From Paragonimus westermani (Eukaryota; Platyhelminthes; Trematoda; Plagiorchiida; Troglotrematidae): a DNA stretch of 64,000 nucleotides. Position 1 is the first letter of the stretch, and each line of letters starts with the position of its first letter. Positions 32,331 through 45,804 of the stretch are shown piece by piece. The DNA lies in NCBI GenBank assembly GCA_008508345.1, contig QNGE01001019.1:15969-79968 (forward strand), read 5' to 3'. The notes below the pieces were generated by a model. The model was not told the origin of the DNA. It saw only the letters and a list, made by a program, of their open reading frames with translations, and did no database searches. Made by a program: the position numbers and the translations under genes.

Positions 32331-35300
32331 GGCAATTGCACCTAAGCCTTGTTACTGTTGTTTTATCACATCATCGATGTCAACATTTGCAACTGTGCTC
32401 AATTCATGATGTTATTACTACTACGTCGAATCCATTTTCATAGTTGAGCTAAACCACTAACTCCATTTCTATATTACTGTAATCACCACAATTCCTCATT
32501 CCACTTACTGGAGTGACAACTAATCCTCATACCCCAATTACCCCCATTCCTATTTTACTGAACTAGCTGATTAGTAACCGTCTGCAGCGCGGGTAGCCAT
32601 TCTTTATCTGGTTCACGTTTTACCTTGCCCGCGCCGTTTGGAAACGAGTGATTTTGTGGAACGAAACTATCGTCGTGAACGATTGATGTTTCGTTACTGA
32701 ACTCATTTGTGTATTCCTTTAATAGCACGGTAGAAATGCTTGGGTTCCATCTTGTTTTCAGTTTGTGGATCTGTTTTTTGGGCTACGCGTAAACAAACGA
32801 TTACACGCATATTGATTGATCCAACAGATCGCCCAATTTACTGTCTTTTTCCAGATCATTATAAGGAAAATTTAGCGTCTTGCAAAAAGCTCAGGCGCAA
32901 AATGTGGTGTTCCTTCGTTTCACTAGAACACATGCGACAATAGACAGACACATAATGCTACCATTCCTAGAAGATAGATATCGAGCGCATCATGAATATC
33001 TCTCTTTCGTTTAGTAAAACGAAACGAGTTTCACGTCCAGACACATCCCATTCACATTCGGCTTACACCTTCAGCCACCAGAACAACAGGGAAACAGTGA
33101 CCAACACTTCGTCTTTCGTTGGTCATACTGAGACTAAGGTTACTAAAATAGGACTAGTAGGCCATCGCAATCACCGCTCATTACTGTAAATGCAAAGAGT
33201 AATCTTACATCACTTTATTCAGCTGTGTACATTAGAACTCACGAGACCTCTTGGACTGCAGAGTTTCGTGTAACCTGAATATATTCAGCTGACAGAACTC
33301 AAGGGAGAAGGTCTGTGGTAGTTTAGTTTTGTTCATTCTTTGACAAAACAGGCTATAAGAAGAACTTTAGACTAGCCAAGCACTTACAACAAGAAACCTG
33401 TGTAAGCTAATGTGACAACTCTAAACTTGTCTATTTCATACGTTATATTTTTGGAGGTAAAAATTATGTAAAAATTCCCCAAGTCGACTGCGTAAAAGAT
33501 GTGCAAAGTTAGAGACCTGCTAACCTTCATATCTGCACAACGATAGAATGTCAGTTACAAGCAAGCATACGCAACCTGACGGTGGCACGCCGTTTATGAC
33601 GGCACCCGAAAACGTGGTACCTATTAAGGATGTCACGCATTGTGATTCTGAATGCACGTGGATGAACTTCTCTTGTCATAAATCGCGCACATCAGTTCTT
33701 TAGACTGTTCTACTCAAATCCCATTAGAAACACAGTAAGAAATCCTCCACTTGGACCGTTTTTCAGTTATCTACGGAATTGTATTTTTTTCAACAGAATT
33801 TGCACTACTGTCATTACAGAGCTGGCCAGAAAAAAAAACAGAAATGTTCATACGGTTGTTTATGGTTTGCTTGACCGCTCGGGGATCACTCGCTGCCAGG
33901 TTGTCTACAAGCGCATAAGTGGAATTCATGCACAACTGTCCATTGTATTGTCGAGTTTTGATCAAATTCGTCGTACCAGTGACCATGATTTGTGTAGAAC
34001 AAGGACCATACGACAACTGCTTATCTTCGTATATTCAGGGGTTTTCCACATATCCAAGCAAATAACTAGATTTTTCACTGTTGCAAAAGTGAATTCCGAC
34101 TGACTTTATCCCGAGGACACTTGTGCAACCAGTGTCTTCCGTTAGATTGGCGACGTGTTGCCTGCCTCTGGTGTGGGTGACCCAATCCGCGAAATCCGTA
34201 CTTGTTGCGCCACTAAGCCTCATGTATGCGGCCGATGATATTAAACGGGACATCAATATCTGTTCTCCATGATGTGATTGGCTGATACATAATCACTGTT
34301 CTAGACTAATGAACACCTGTTTGTTCTAACTTCTGACACCAACACTTTTTCTGAGCAAATCGCATAGTTGAGACAGTGAACGCGGCACACCTGGGGTACG
34401 TTTATTGCTTGCACAGAAATATGCCATTTGATGACCACTTATTATCACTACTGTTACTAACTTGTGCCCTTAACCCTGCTCTCTGAATATCCCTAGTGTA
34501 GGCCTACACGCTGACAGCTGATTCAACGGTATGTGTAAAACTGTAGCAGGAGAAAGAGCGAGGACGAGCATCGGATATTTCACATAAGCGAACGCCTCTT
34601 TACTTGTTTTCCTGCTCATCACACACAGTTTTGGCAACACGTAAAGGTTGAACAGGGCGCATGATAAAGTTTTTTCAGAACATATTTGTTAACAAACGGA
34701 GAATGATGGATGCCAGCATTTCCTATTCAGTCTTCAGTATCAGCTAACTACTACCGGGACTACATAACAGATATGCAGAGTTGAATGAAGAGCAGAAAAT
34801 AAATAACAAAACGGCATGGGAGGCACATGTTTAAGGCTCACGTGTAACTGTTAGTGAACAGTATGGTCTGAGTTAATAGGTGAATAATACCCACAACTGG
34901 TCTCAATCTTCGCATTTCATTAGTTCTCTAGATGATCTCTAGGTTTGCCTGTGCATTCAATGCCACAGCAAGACGGCTATTCACAAGAGTCTCAGAGTAG
35001 TCCAAGAAGAACGAATTTGTATGTTACAGTAAAATGTTGAATGCCGAGTGCAGACTAGTCGGACCGCCGGTGGCAAATGTATGTATGTATGAATTAGCTA
35101 AGCTATACAATCACAGTCTGAGTAAATTTGCGCAAATGTTTATTTAAAGGTTCCAAGCATCTACCGGTTATTCTGCTGGAACTTTCGCCGCAGCCCTACT
35201 TTTCTTGAAGATAAGAGTAACTGGCAAGTTCAGTCAGTAATTGAGACTTCCTAGGCATTATAGATTTGTTTAATCGATGTAATCGGACAATTTATGATAG

Positions 35301-38300
35301 AACCAAAGCAGTATTTACCACAGTGTGAACTTCCTCCTGTTGATCCTGTCTGCTTGTGTTTGTAGCTAGTTGGTTCTACACGCCATCGTGTGTAACCGGA
35401 GTTTGTTGGCTATACATTCAAATATACAAATGTTCGTCGCACTAAAGCCATGTGTTACTGAATGATCACGTATGTCTCGCTAGTGTAAAGCTTGTAGCTT
35501 TTGTTTAGTGGCTAGTACATGCTGGACCCCAGTAAACAGTTCTTATTAACCGCTCATCCCCATGGGTAGTGAGGATTCCCAGAAATGGCTAGCAGTATTC
35601 CCATTCCAGCCCACAGATAACGACCACAACGGCACGGGAGCTGTCCGTAAATCTCATCGTATTTAAGATCGTTTGTGGCGACTGCGTAAACACTGAAGTA
35701 TCACCCACATAAATGTTCATAAAACAGCATCGCCAAATTGCTGTGATGAAATCTCATTCTTTCGTAAGCCTGAGAAAATAGCAAGAGTGGGTCACAACGG
35801 GTTTCTTCATCGGCTTGTTGATAAAGCGTACTGTGGAAATGAAAGTTTGACAATAAACGATTCACCTAAAATCACTGACCTCATACAATACAATATTGGC
35901 AACTGGTGACTGAGCAACTGTTGAACACACATCAGTTCCGTAAATGGATCTTATTAAGGTCTTCGATCAGATATGACGAGCCTATGTGGCTGTGCGCGTT
36001 GGATGTTCGTTTTTACAGCGTATGAACTGCACCAACCCTCGAACACATTTATGATGTTGAGCATTGATCTTGGATATAACCAATCTCAGTGGCTTGAGTG
36101 TTCTGTACAACTCATAAAGTTTAACGATTCGCGTGCACACCCATCAATTGTTCTGAGGATGAGAACTAAAACAAGGTGCCCACTTAGTCGGTATACGTGG
36201 GTGAACTCATTTGTATTCATAAATATGACACCGAGAGATTTGTTTAAACATTAAGCATTCATTATCTTCTGCAGATTCAAGATGGCGGCTCGTATGGCTG
36301 CATTTATCCTTTGATAATGTCAGAATAAGCTTATCAACAATAAAATTCAGCTCTGTCAGTTTATTGTCCGGTATCAAATTTTGATATACATAACTGAAAA
36401 TCGGTTGAAAAGACTGCACTGTTGGGTTATAATACCGTCCATTACTGTGAAATTTATGGTCGAGTCCTAGTGACGATGACTCCTGCTTTGACGCATTAAG
36501 CGACGTACAGGATAGACTCAGGATATGCTTGTTGGCGTCTCAAACACATGGCTTCTTTTCAAATTTGATCGTAGGGCAATATTACTTAACAACATTTTCA
36601 GTAGTAACATTGTTATAAATGGTGTATTTCTGTGTTACTGGTAGTAAAATATGCCAACGTGCTAAATGGCGGCCCAACTGTGTGACGCTACAAATAACAA
36701 TAGTACGGATAAGTATACTAATCTTAGGGTTAAACACCCGCTTCCTTTATTATCCACATTACATAGCTAAGATAACGCTTGCAAAAGTATTGTTGTACTT
36801 ATTTAGACTTATTTAGACACCGGAATAATCACTAGCAAAACAATAAAATAGGCGACCATTATTAAAGCAACCATTGGATGTCGATAACCTGAAAACTGCT
36901 CAACGGCTAAACCTTATAATCACATACCGACTCTTCCCTGATTTACTTGGGTGCTTATACATCAGTTTAGATTTATGTCAGGACGTAAGCCAAACAGCCG
37001 GCACCAAACAGCACACCAACTTTGTCAAAATGCTGCATTGCACAATTGGAGTGAAATTCTAAAGTGGCCCATTTTCTTGTAATTACAAAAAGCATGGTTC
37101 GTATGTTTAATGGAATATTGACTTAAATCGGCTTGCATAAATCTATCTGAATGTTAATTAAATTTTTCACTCACAGGTCTTGTGTTAATGTTAAGCATGA
37201 TAATCCATTGAAAACTGTCCATGTGTTCAAGTTTTTCACATTTTAAACATATTGAACTGGGATGATCACCGAAGTCTTTCTTCCATACCAATACAAGTTC
37301 GGTATTGTCAGCTACCTCTCGAAAACCAACCAAAACGCTTGTCGTGCCTTAATGTTCTGCTGAAGATAGGCACAATTGTGTGCGCGCTTGATTAACTAAA
37401 ATTGTTGACACCAATCTCAAGGTCACGGGCGGAGGTGACCGAAGCTCGCATGCCGTACCCATGAAACTCTGCTGACTATTATTCAAACCAACCGGTATTT
37501 CCGGTGTACTGTTCACTGACTTGTTCACATAGAACGCAAGAGAATATGAGATACGCCCTGAACAATCTGGTCTTACCACGATTGCAGAGGTTAACTGATT
37601 GATGGAAGTAGGTCACTTGGCCTATCATCTCCACACCCCATCGGCTCGGGCGGCAGGTCTCAGCGGAAATGTAAACCACCATTGCCGTTCGTGGATGTAG
37701 AAACGTATCATGGAAGCAGCACATAATACTTGTCATTAGTGACATAGTATTCCAGAAAAATTCGGAGTTGATAAAGAGGCGAACGGTAAACGGTTGGTTT
37801 GTGTGACACAGCTGACCTGTTTTATGATTGCACGGGAGTTCAGCTGTCCTCATCCTTTTCTGAACAGCCTCATAAAATTTCGGAATTTAGTATTGCTGAC
37901 TACATTGTTGGAGGGGAATGCCACTCAAGTGGGTGCTGTGCATATCGGATTAAACAGAATTAACCAAATAGAGTTGGTGCGTTGCTTTTAAGAATCTAAG
38001 GGCGGGTTTGAAACTATTTGATTAAAGGAATATGACTTAGTGATACCTCTGAGATAGAGTGCAATCAGTAGATCGACTAATGATGATGTAATTTTACTTG
38101 GTGAAAGGACAAACAACCAAACTGAAGACGCTAAATACTGCCGTGAGTGCACGTGGAAGGTTGGTTCAAAGCGAAACTAAATGATGGAGAAAGCACCGGT
38201 AAGGTTGACGGGAACGCAAAGTGAGATGAGATTAAGAAAATTATATTCGCATCGTTGCACGGTTTAATGTAAAACTCATGCTAATTTTGTGTTTCAAGAG

Positions 38301-41300
38301 ATGTTCACGGCATGACTACAAAGACGATGGTAGAAAGTCGTCATTATCGGATGCAGCAGTACAGAACTAAATAAATGGATGAAGAATAAAGAAATGTTTA
38401 GATTACCCATCTTCCGCATACGGCAGTCACGTTTTCACACGTACATCCGAACAGCCAGCCAGCCAGATTTTTACCACCTTCCGGGCATACCGGCTCGAGC
38501 CAGTAACAAGCAGAGGAAATTTAAAGAAAGGGCTATGTTAAAACATGAATCGTCTCAACAAGCATCCACATTTATTCACGTTAATGATGTGTTAGCTTCC
38601 TACACTTCACCTTCACACTATTTGCATAAGCACACCTTGGAAGGGTCAGAGCAATTCGACCGGTGTTATGAATTGATTGCGGATTAGTAAATGAGTCTAA
38701 ACCAAACCTCTCGGCAGAGTTGCCTTATGGGAGAGTGCATTATTATTTAAACCATGGTTATAACAAGGGTGTTGATAACCAGTTGACTCTAACAACAGCA
38801 AAGCTGAACTTATGCTTCATTTTGAAGAGGGCCAGCTGAAACGCCTGTATCAATGTAGAAGCTGCTGCCAAATATTAGTAATGTGCAGCACATATCAAAC
38901 AAGTTCTCTTCTGCCAAGTGGCAAAACACCTTCTTCAAATTATTTAATGAGTGCCATGATTGTGTAGCTTCCTAGTTATGGAATCCTCGACTGGAGCTAA
39001 CTAGCAAGTTATCGTACTTACACTCGGAGCGACCGTACAAACTCGTCGTTACTCGCAAGCAAGTGTGACTGAATGGTCAAATATGACAATTCGGCTGCTG
39101 AAGTCAGCGGTACAATGATCCACACCGTTGCTTTCGGAAAACGTGGGCCGGAGTTCAAACCCTGGTGGAAGCAAGGATATACGACCCTGAAGGGCCCAGT
39201 AAGACTCCAATTCTTGCCCCTGGGCTGTGTGAAACGTTTATATAAATGCGTGAGCTGCAGTCAACTGCCAACAGTGTTCGATTTTCATCAGTCAAGTTTG
39301 CTGCAACTCGAAAATAATTAGGAACGACTTCGTTCTATTTCTAGGGTCCATATTATTTGTCCGAATAATAACTTTTCGCATTTCGGTCAGCGAGCTTCCA
39401 GAGAACAGTTCACGAACATCCCACTTTTAAGGTGCTCATTTTCCACGCGTTTCACGACGAAATGTAAATAAACTGTCTGAAAAACTATCAAATGATTGCT
39501 ACTTGGCTTAACATAACAAGTGACCGACTAAATGAATTTAACTCGATTTGTAAATTGAGTAAAGGAAATGTTACTTCAGGTTAACGGAAATGGAGATGCG
39601 GTTGTCAAGTTCGATGTATAACGTTTCTTTCTACCACAGTCAAACAATCATGTGGGCACACTATGAGATTCAACAGACAAAATATCTCACACAAACGCCT
39701 ATATCCATTCCAACGATACCCCCATCTTGTCATCTCGCAGAATTAAACAAAGCTTCGGGGCCTTCATTTAAATCAGTGGATCGTAAACTTTTTCAGCTTA
39801 TCCTCTCCTCAGCCAAATCAACGCAGTGTAATCTTCCTCCTTACTTCACATGCAGTGGATTAGTCCAAAATTCAGAAAAAGTGGAAACAGAACATATTCG
39901 ATAAAATTTAATTTGAAACTCCAGTTATTTCCAAAGAACAGCGCAATGGCTGAGGTTCGTTCAGACAGACCAAAATTAGGCTGAGAGACGTTTACAAAAA
40001 ATCTCAGGTCTTTCTTTCCAGCAAGTCGTTGCACCGCACTGATTTCTCTACCATTAGTGTTATCAAGGGAGAATACTATACACTTCTAGAATCATTGGTC
40101 TACGGCACCATTTATATATGCGATTCCTTCAACAGGGTTTCATGATAACCGTAATATTAACGGGATAAGGGAATCTATCGGAAGTAATACATCAGCATGA
40201 CTTACAATTCTGTTTGCTCTTTGTAGTATGAATGAAAAGATTGTTGATGATGGATGGACTTAAGTTTATGTAACCACAATCTGATTGGTCAGTTTCTCTG
40301 GCCAATCAACTTCACCGACTACATTAGGAGGGTCCTGGAAGGATTTTGATGGGCTAGTGTTCAACTCTTGTGAATTTGTTAGTTCGACGGGCGTCCACGA
40401 CGAGCCGGAATAGAACCGAACTAGTTTCCTTTGAATGCAGCCACCACATCTGTCGCACGCAAGTCAAAACCTTGCCCATGCAGACAAAAGGTCAAAAACA
40501 CGAGTTTCTGAAAACATCAAGATGTTCGGAAATCAAATGTGTCATTCTTTAACAACAAAGTAAGCATCATCATATCAGTTTAACAAATTTTTAGGATGGA
40601 AAATATTGGTTATGACTGCCTTTATTCCAGTGCAAATCAAGCAGAAGTAAGAGTTGAGAAGGCCGAATATTCTTCTCGTACACTCATTACCAACAGCTTT
40701 CCTTTCGGAAGAGAAAACCAAAGGAGGTTAGCTAAAGGTCTGCGGTTAGAAACAGCGATGAGTCTCTGCTGTTCTCCACTTGTCTCAAACTTTATGCGTG
40801 CCACCACAGATGTCATTCCCATATCCTCGAAATTTCGTATTCGGACTCAGCCACCCACCATTTAAGTCCGCTTTAAACTAATACACCTATCACACTGCTC
40901 ATGAGTGAGATATCTTCAATGTCCAACAGTGGATTGTAATTTGAGCTGTTTGAGAAATCTTGTTGAGACAGTCAATCTCCTAGACCATTTGATGGAGTCC
41001 ACATGTGAGGGACTGGTTGCAGAAAGCGCTCAACCAGTTCAGTTGCTCAGATATGCGTCCCATCTACTTACTCACCCATGCACATTAGTTCTGAATATAA
41101 GGTTATTAACTTCAAAGAAGTGAGAAACCAACCGGCTGGGGATATTTTGTCAACGTGACATTCTGACAGTGCAGGTGAGAGTTCCGAGGACCTGAATATA
41201 CACCACTGTGAGATCATGTGAGTGACAATTTCAGGTATGGTAACTGAATGATGTACACCGAACATCACATTCACGACTAAACGCAAAAGTAACTGAAAAA

Positions 41301-42540
41301 GTGGCGGCAACATTTTAATGTGAGCGTCAACCTATCTAATTAGGTGCATTCGGCCACTCGACTTGACTTGTCTCACTTACAGGTTATTAACATTTGCTCA
41401 CACTGGAGATCAGGTGAGGACCTGTCAACCTCAATATGAAATTGCAGCCCTGCAACCGATAGCGCAGTGTTTACACGGAGAAAACATTACGATGCAAGCA
41501 TTCGGTTTTGTGCTAGCAACGACCAAAACAGAAGTCAGCTGATGTGAGAACAGTCAGAGTGCAGGTATTAATCAGAGGAGAATTTCTATTTAAAGGCAGT
41601 TGAGGTATAGTTTGAATAGCAATGTCTCGATCATTTAGTTAAGGAAGTGTAAATGAATACATGGAGGAGAGAGCCTTCATACTGCGCCTGGACGGAAGCT
41701 AGATAGCACACTTCGACGAAGATGAACGTGAATTTCGGCGTTTGAGCCTGGTGCCGTCTTCAAGCGATCATCTTAGAGTTTCGTTTTGATCTCAGAACAT
41801 TTCTTCTTGGTCACACAATGCATTCTGACAAATTGTCTGACGATCTGTATGAGGTCGATAAAAAATCCGGAGAAACATCCGTTTGCCAACCATATTTTTG
41901 TGTTCCGATGAGAGATTTCCGGCGTGTGCACGAATCTGGTAACTTCTGAAACAAAAACATGCACCACATCTCTTTTGGAGAGAGTAATCAGGAATGTCTG
42001 CTATAACCTCAGTGATACTGCAAATTTTGCTTTCTAAATCCTGTCTGAAATTCACTTTCATTAGAAAGCTTCGTCAAACTGCGTCTTATGGATTAGATTT
42101 AAAGTGCAACCCCACGTTTTTGCAAGTCAAATACCCTGATAGATACGCAATTAAATCGTGTACACGGATGATATTTGTTGTAGGAATGGCTAGTAGTTCA
42201 TGAACGATTACCAGGTAGGGACTAGTGGGAGGGCTTACTCGGGATCATTTATCATCACACTGTATAATAACGAAATGGCAATATGACTGCCCACTAGTTT
42301 AACAAAGAAATCAGAGATCTGTTCGTTTGATACCAGATAGAACACAAGAATGTAGCGAAAAGGCGTCCAGTAAAGCATAGTCTTCAATGTCCAATACGCT
42401 AGTCAGCATGCTACGCGCGCACGCTCGCGTTTATGACACAGGGGTCCAATCCACAACACCCTCCCAAGGTTCCGCTCACGCGTTGTGTGCCCTTCAGTCT
42501 TTTTTATGTGCGCGGTCGGCCCCGTCTATCGGGGTTTTTT
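32331..42540. other. 10 kb without a supportable gene
   Basis: Moderately AT-rich with many frames under 130 codons. The longest (37479-37853 minus, 38379-38687 plus, 39590-39904 plus, 40596-40865 plus after an acceptor-like ATTTTTAG) have no recognised domain. At 39150 a GGAGTTCAAACCCTGG word resembles a pol III B box but no matching A box and cloverleaf were found. It is probably intergenic or intronic spacer with old unrecognised repeats. Confidence 0.4.
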
Positions 42541-42878
42541 GCTTGCCATTCTTCGTCCGTTGGTCCGATTTCATTGAGCGATGGCTCGTCCGGTCGCTCT
42601 TGTTCTCCTCTATCTATATACACTAACCTCTGATCGTATTCCACGATCGCGTCGAGATATTCCTGCTAGTGTTGGAATAATCGCGCCTCCGATTTTGTTG
42701 TCCACTCTTTTGCTTGCCATGTCTCGTCCGTTGCTCCGATCCAGTCGAGCGTTGACTCATCCGGTCGCCCCCGCCATCCCCGATCCGTTCGGTGTGGGGT
42801 TTTAGACCTGCCCCTCCCCCCGCGTCCAGATATTCCGCCGAGTGTTGGAATATCCACACCTCCGGCCTTATTATCCAC
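42541..42878. repeat. Two-copy direct repeat, period about 171 bp
   Basis: Copy A (42541-42705) and copy B (42712-42878) both start GCTTGCCAT and share CTCGTCCG/CATCCGGTCG-type blocks. Both include a GAGATATTCC/CAGATATTCC block followed by AGTGTTGGAATA, and end near TTGTCCAC/TTATCCAC. Divergence is considerable and copy B is much more C-rich in the middle. It may be a remnant of a longer satellite or a repeated LTR/UTR segment. No coding function is apparent. Confidence 0.65.
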
Positions 42879-43639
42879 CATAAGAATACGAATAGAAGCA
42901 CTAAATTTTTAACCAACTGACTGAACGTGTTTGCTTTTGTAAAGCATAAGACAGCCTTAGCGCTGTGTAGTGATTGGATAGCCTCCAAACCACAGCTAAA
43001 TGCAGAACAATGATAAGCTTTTCAGAGCGTAAGATCGGTCTCACTACCACAAGAACAGTTCAGTCTGCATAGACGGAGTAACTGGTCTACTTTCAGGAGA
43101 GGACGAAGTTAAAACATAAGTTAACAGGCTTTGCTTGAGATAAAGTCCGGACCACGTCTGCATGTCCATTGAAGTAAAATATGTAAATTGAGCTGACTGA
43201 CCGTCAAAACAATCTCAAAATCACTACCGATGTTTTTGATATTTTCCCTTTGGAGCAGCACCTGTCTCAGATAACTCCAGAATTAGGTTGTTCATTATCT
43301 GGGTCATTTTGACATGAATGACTATTTCCTTTTCTTATAACTGTGTTCTGTATATTGTTATTTGGTACATATATGAAAAATCCGTAAGTCTTCCAAGGCG
43401 TTTTATTGTTCAAGTGTTATAGAAATTACAGACTATAAAAGAGCAGCTAACTCGGTCGGCTAAACGGACCGCTGCTCATCATCTTTTACATGCAGATTTT
43501 CTACGTGAACATACCAGGGTTTAAATAGGCATATGTTAAGTAGCACAATTCACACACCGTAGAGGAAAAGTCTATTTATATTTCATTGCCTTTTTAGGGC
43601 GACGATGCTTCCGGGATTATAAGCATCAAGCTCAGCGTA
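42879..43639. other. No gene recognised
   Basis: Short frames only; the right end runs into the Penelope-like fragment. Confidence 0.4.
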
Positions 43640-44080
43640 GCCTTATGCAAAACCTACGTCGTAGCAAAACTACGTGTTCAGTTTAAATCTATACCGATTT
43701 TGTGCCTTCAGTTGGAAGATAGATTGCCTGTTCATGCTTCTTCTTACTATGTATATCATTTTATTTGTCCCTGTGGAACGAGCTATGTAGGCTGCACGAC
43801 ACGGCGATCATCCGAACGCATTCGGGACCATCATTCGGTGTGGCTAACTAGGGGCTTGGCAAAATCTTGCTCGTCCTCTACCGCTGCGCACCTAATGGAG
43901 TGCAACTACTCAATCGAACTCAATCACTCATTTCGTCCTATCTATCACGCATCGGGTTTACAATCAAAACATGTCAAAGCGTTTGCTGGCGGTCGTGGAA
44001 GCCATAGCAATTCGGTTACTTTCCCCCTCACTATGTACTCGAAAACGTTTCGTCAAAACATTGAATATTCCATGGCCTAG
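43640..44080 (+). pseudogene. Penelope-like element GIY-YIG endonuclease fragment
   Basis: The frame reads AKLRVQFKSIPILCLQLEDR, then YYVYHFICPCGTSYVGCTTR followed by RSSERIRDHH, then AAHLMECNYSIELNHSFRPI. This is the Penelope-like GIY-YIG domain: the F-x-C-x-C-G-x-x-Y-x-G-x-T-x-R core with its catalytic Arg, then the conserved H. Near 43985 the frame must change; the other frame gives LLAVVEAIAIRLLSPSLC and LNIPWP, the usual C-terminal tail (EAxxIxxxxPxLN). The domain nicks DNA at the target site in active elements. Only the 3' end of the element is present. Confidence 0.75.
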
Positions 44081-45535
44081 TGTTCGCGTCCGGAATGAAC
44101 AGATTACGTAATCATGACCACTATCTTAACAGCCAACAATAAGTTGTACAATCGACCTGATCCTTCTGAAACTGATAATGAACCTTTACTGTACCTTTTC
44201 TCACACATGATTAACTCATATAAATGTGTTGTAATTAGCCTGATGATGAATCACATTTCTTCTAATGTCTAAACGGGGTATTTTCACGCAATTTTTCATT
44301 TTCGTCAGCTACCGAAAAGGGTCAATGAGGGTAATTATCAGTGATGACAACGTAAACACAAATGAATTTAAGTATCACTTCGATACATTCGGAAATGCCA
44401 TCGTCCACTTTGAAGTAAACATCAGTCCAATTGTCGAGGCGTATATCTCAGCGTCCTCGTGCACCTGGTGAGTTAAAAGGTTCTAACACCGAGCTTCTCA
44501 CTCTGATTGTAAACGCTTCATCACCACAGCGCTCAGTTCCAAAAGATATGAGGTGGGAGTCAGGCAGACTGCAGGTCAACCAAATGAAACAACCCTTCAT
44601 AAAAGTAATACTATAATGATATGCGAGGTAGAAATTGGGAAAATCACTCGCTAATTGCCTCCGAACTCCCCAATTCGAAGAAATAACGACAAAAGATATT
44701 GTCATACCTTGAACACAAGAAACAGCATTAAACTGTTCTTTGTTGCAGCTACCGTGTAATTTAGCTAAGGCCATTACTGTCCCCCGTTACACGGACTACT
44801 TAAGAAAAATTCGACCTGCTCTGCCTGTTACGAGTTGAAGAGATCAAGTTTAAGAAGCTCGTAGGGCTGACAAATCTTAGGACTGCAATAAATCGCATAT
44901 ATTCGCAAATGAGACCGCAGGAAGATGTCTACTTTGAGTAGACTTGTCGTGTAGTCCAGCTGCAATGAATGTAAATATGCCTGAAGGAGTCACAACCAAA
45001 TATTACCTATATCGGTTGACGCACTACTTACTGGGATGCGATTCCAATACTGTTCATAGTTGTCTTACCTTTACGTTCATTGACTACGCTGAATAGCGCA
45101 GACTCAAGAACTATTACTACCGCTTTTATTTACGACTGTTTATCATTAGAATGTCTAATCGGCCGCTTCTGGCTATATTTCGACACATTCGTTCTGAAAG
45201 GTCTGCTAGACTTTTTCTGTTTGCATAAATCTTATATCTCCTCCATTCTGGGAGGAAACACTAATCGACCGGATGTTGGAGGCGGCTGAATGTCTTTGTC
45301 ATTTAGAGCAATCAGACTGCTGTTATAACGGACGAATGGAGCGATATGGAACGAACATTACATTTAGGCATGACAACCAAATAACAGTTCGCTCTGTTCA
45401 TTCTAGATTTAGATTTCCAAAGTGGCGTCAAGCGGACGATCGAGGGAAAGTGCATGACCATTTGCATTCAACCACAACCACTACGCTGCCTGGTCCATCC
45501 AATGCACATTAAGATGGTGACGTGGGTAGCTCAGC
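44081..45535. other. No gene recognised
   Basis: Short frames without motifs. The last bases before the gypsy insertion, GTGGGTAGCTCAGC at 45522-45535, look like a tRNA A box, but no full tRNA can be drawn across the insertion. Confidence 0.35.
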
Positions 45536-45787
45536 TGTTGGATCGGAATCGGACAGGCAGTCTCGCGCTTGCACGCCCACGCAATCACGCGTCATAACTT
45601 ATGCCAGATAAGTCATGCTACAAATTAACCAATCACGTGTACTAGCGCTTGCCGATTCGTCAGTTAGTTATTGATCGGTTGTCTTTGATTATTCATTTTT
45701 ATATGTCTGTACTACGTAACCAATCGATACATCTTGTACTTGAGTCTTACCAACTCGTTCTCCTCACCCGAGCGGGACGATTCAACA
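45536..45787 (+). repeat. 5' LTR (252 bp)
   Basis: Starts TGTTGGATCGG and ends GATTCAACA. The matching copy is 50075-50324. The differences cluster near the 3' end (a 2-bp length change and a few substitutions). Confidence 0.92.
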
Positions 45788-45789
45788 GT

Positions 45790-45804
45790 TGGCGACGGGG
45801 ATGG
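45790..45804 (+). other. Primer binding site, Ser-tRNA type
   Basis: TGGCGACGGGGATGG begins two bases after the LTR. The 3' end of animal tRNA-Ser(GCU) is CCATCCTCGTCGCCA, complement TGGCGACGAGGATGG, so there is one mismatch. The site overlaps the gag ATG at 45801. Confidence 0.6.

Noticed and set aside
39073..39200. Possible tRNA or tRNA-derived SINE around a B-box-like GGAGTTCAAACCCTGG
   Set aside because: No A box at suitable distance and no cloverleaf could be drawn.
45520..45540. tRNA gene split by the gypsy element
   Set aside because: A box present but no B box or acceptor stem on the far side at 50325 onward.
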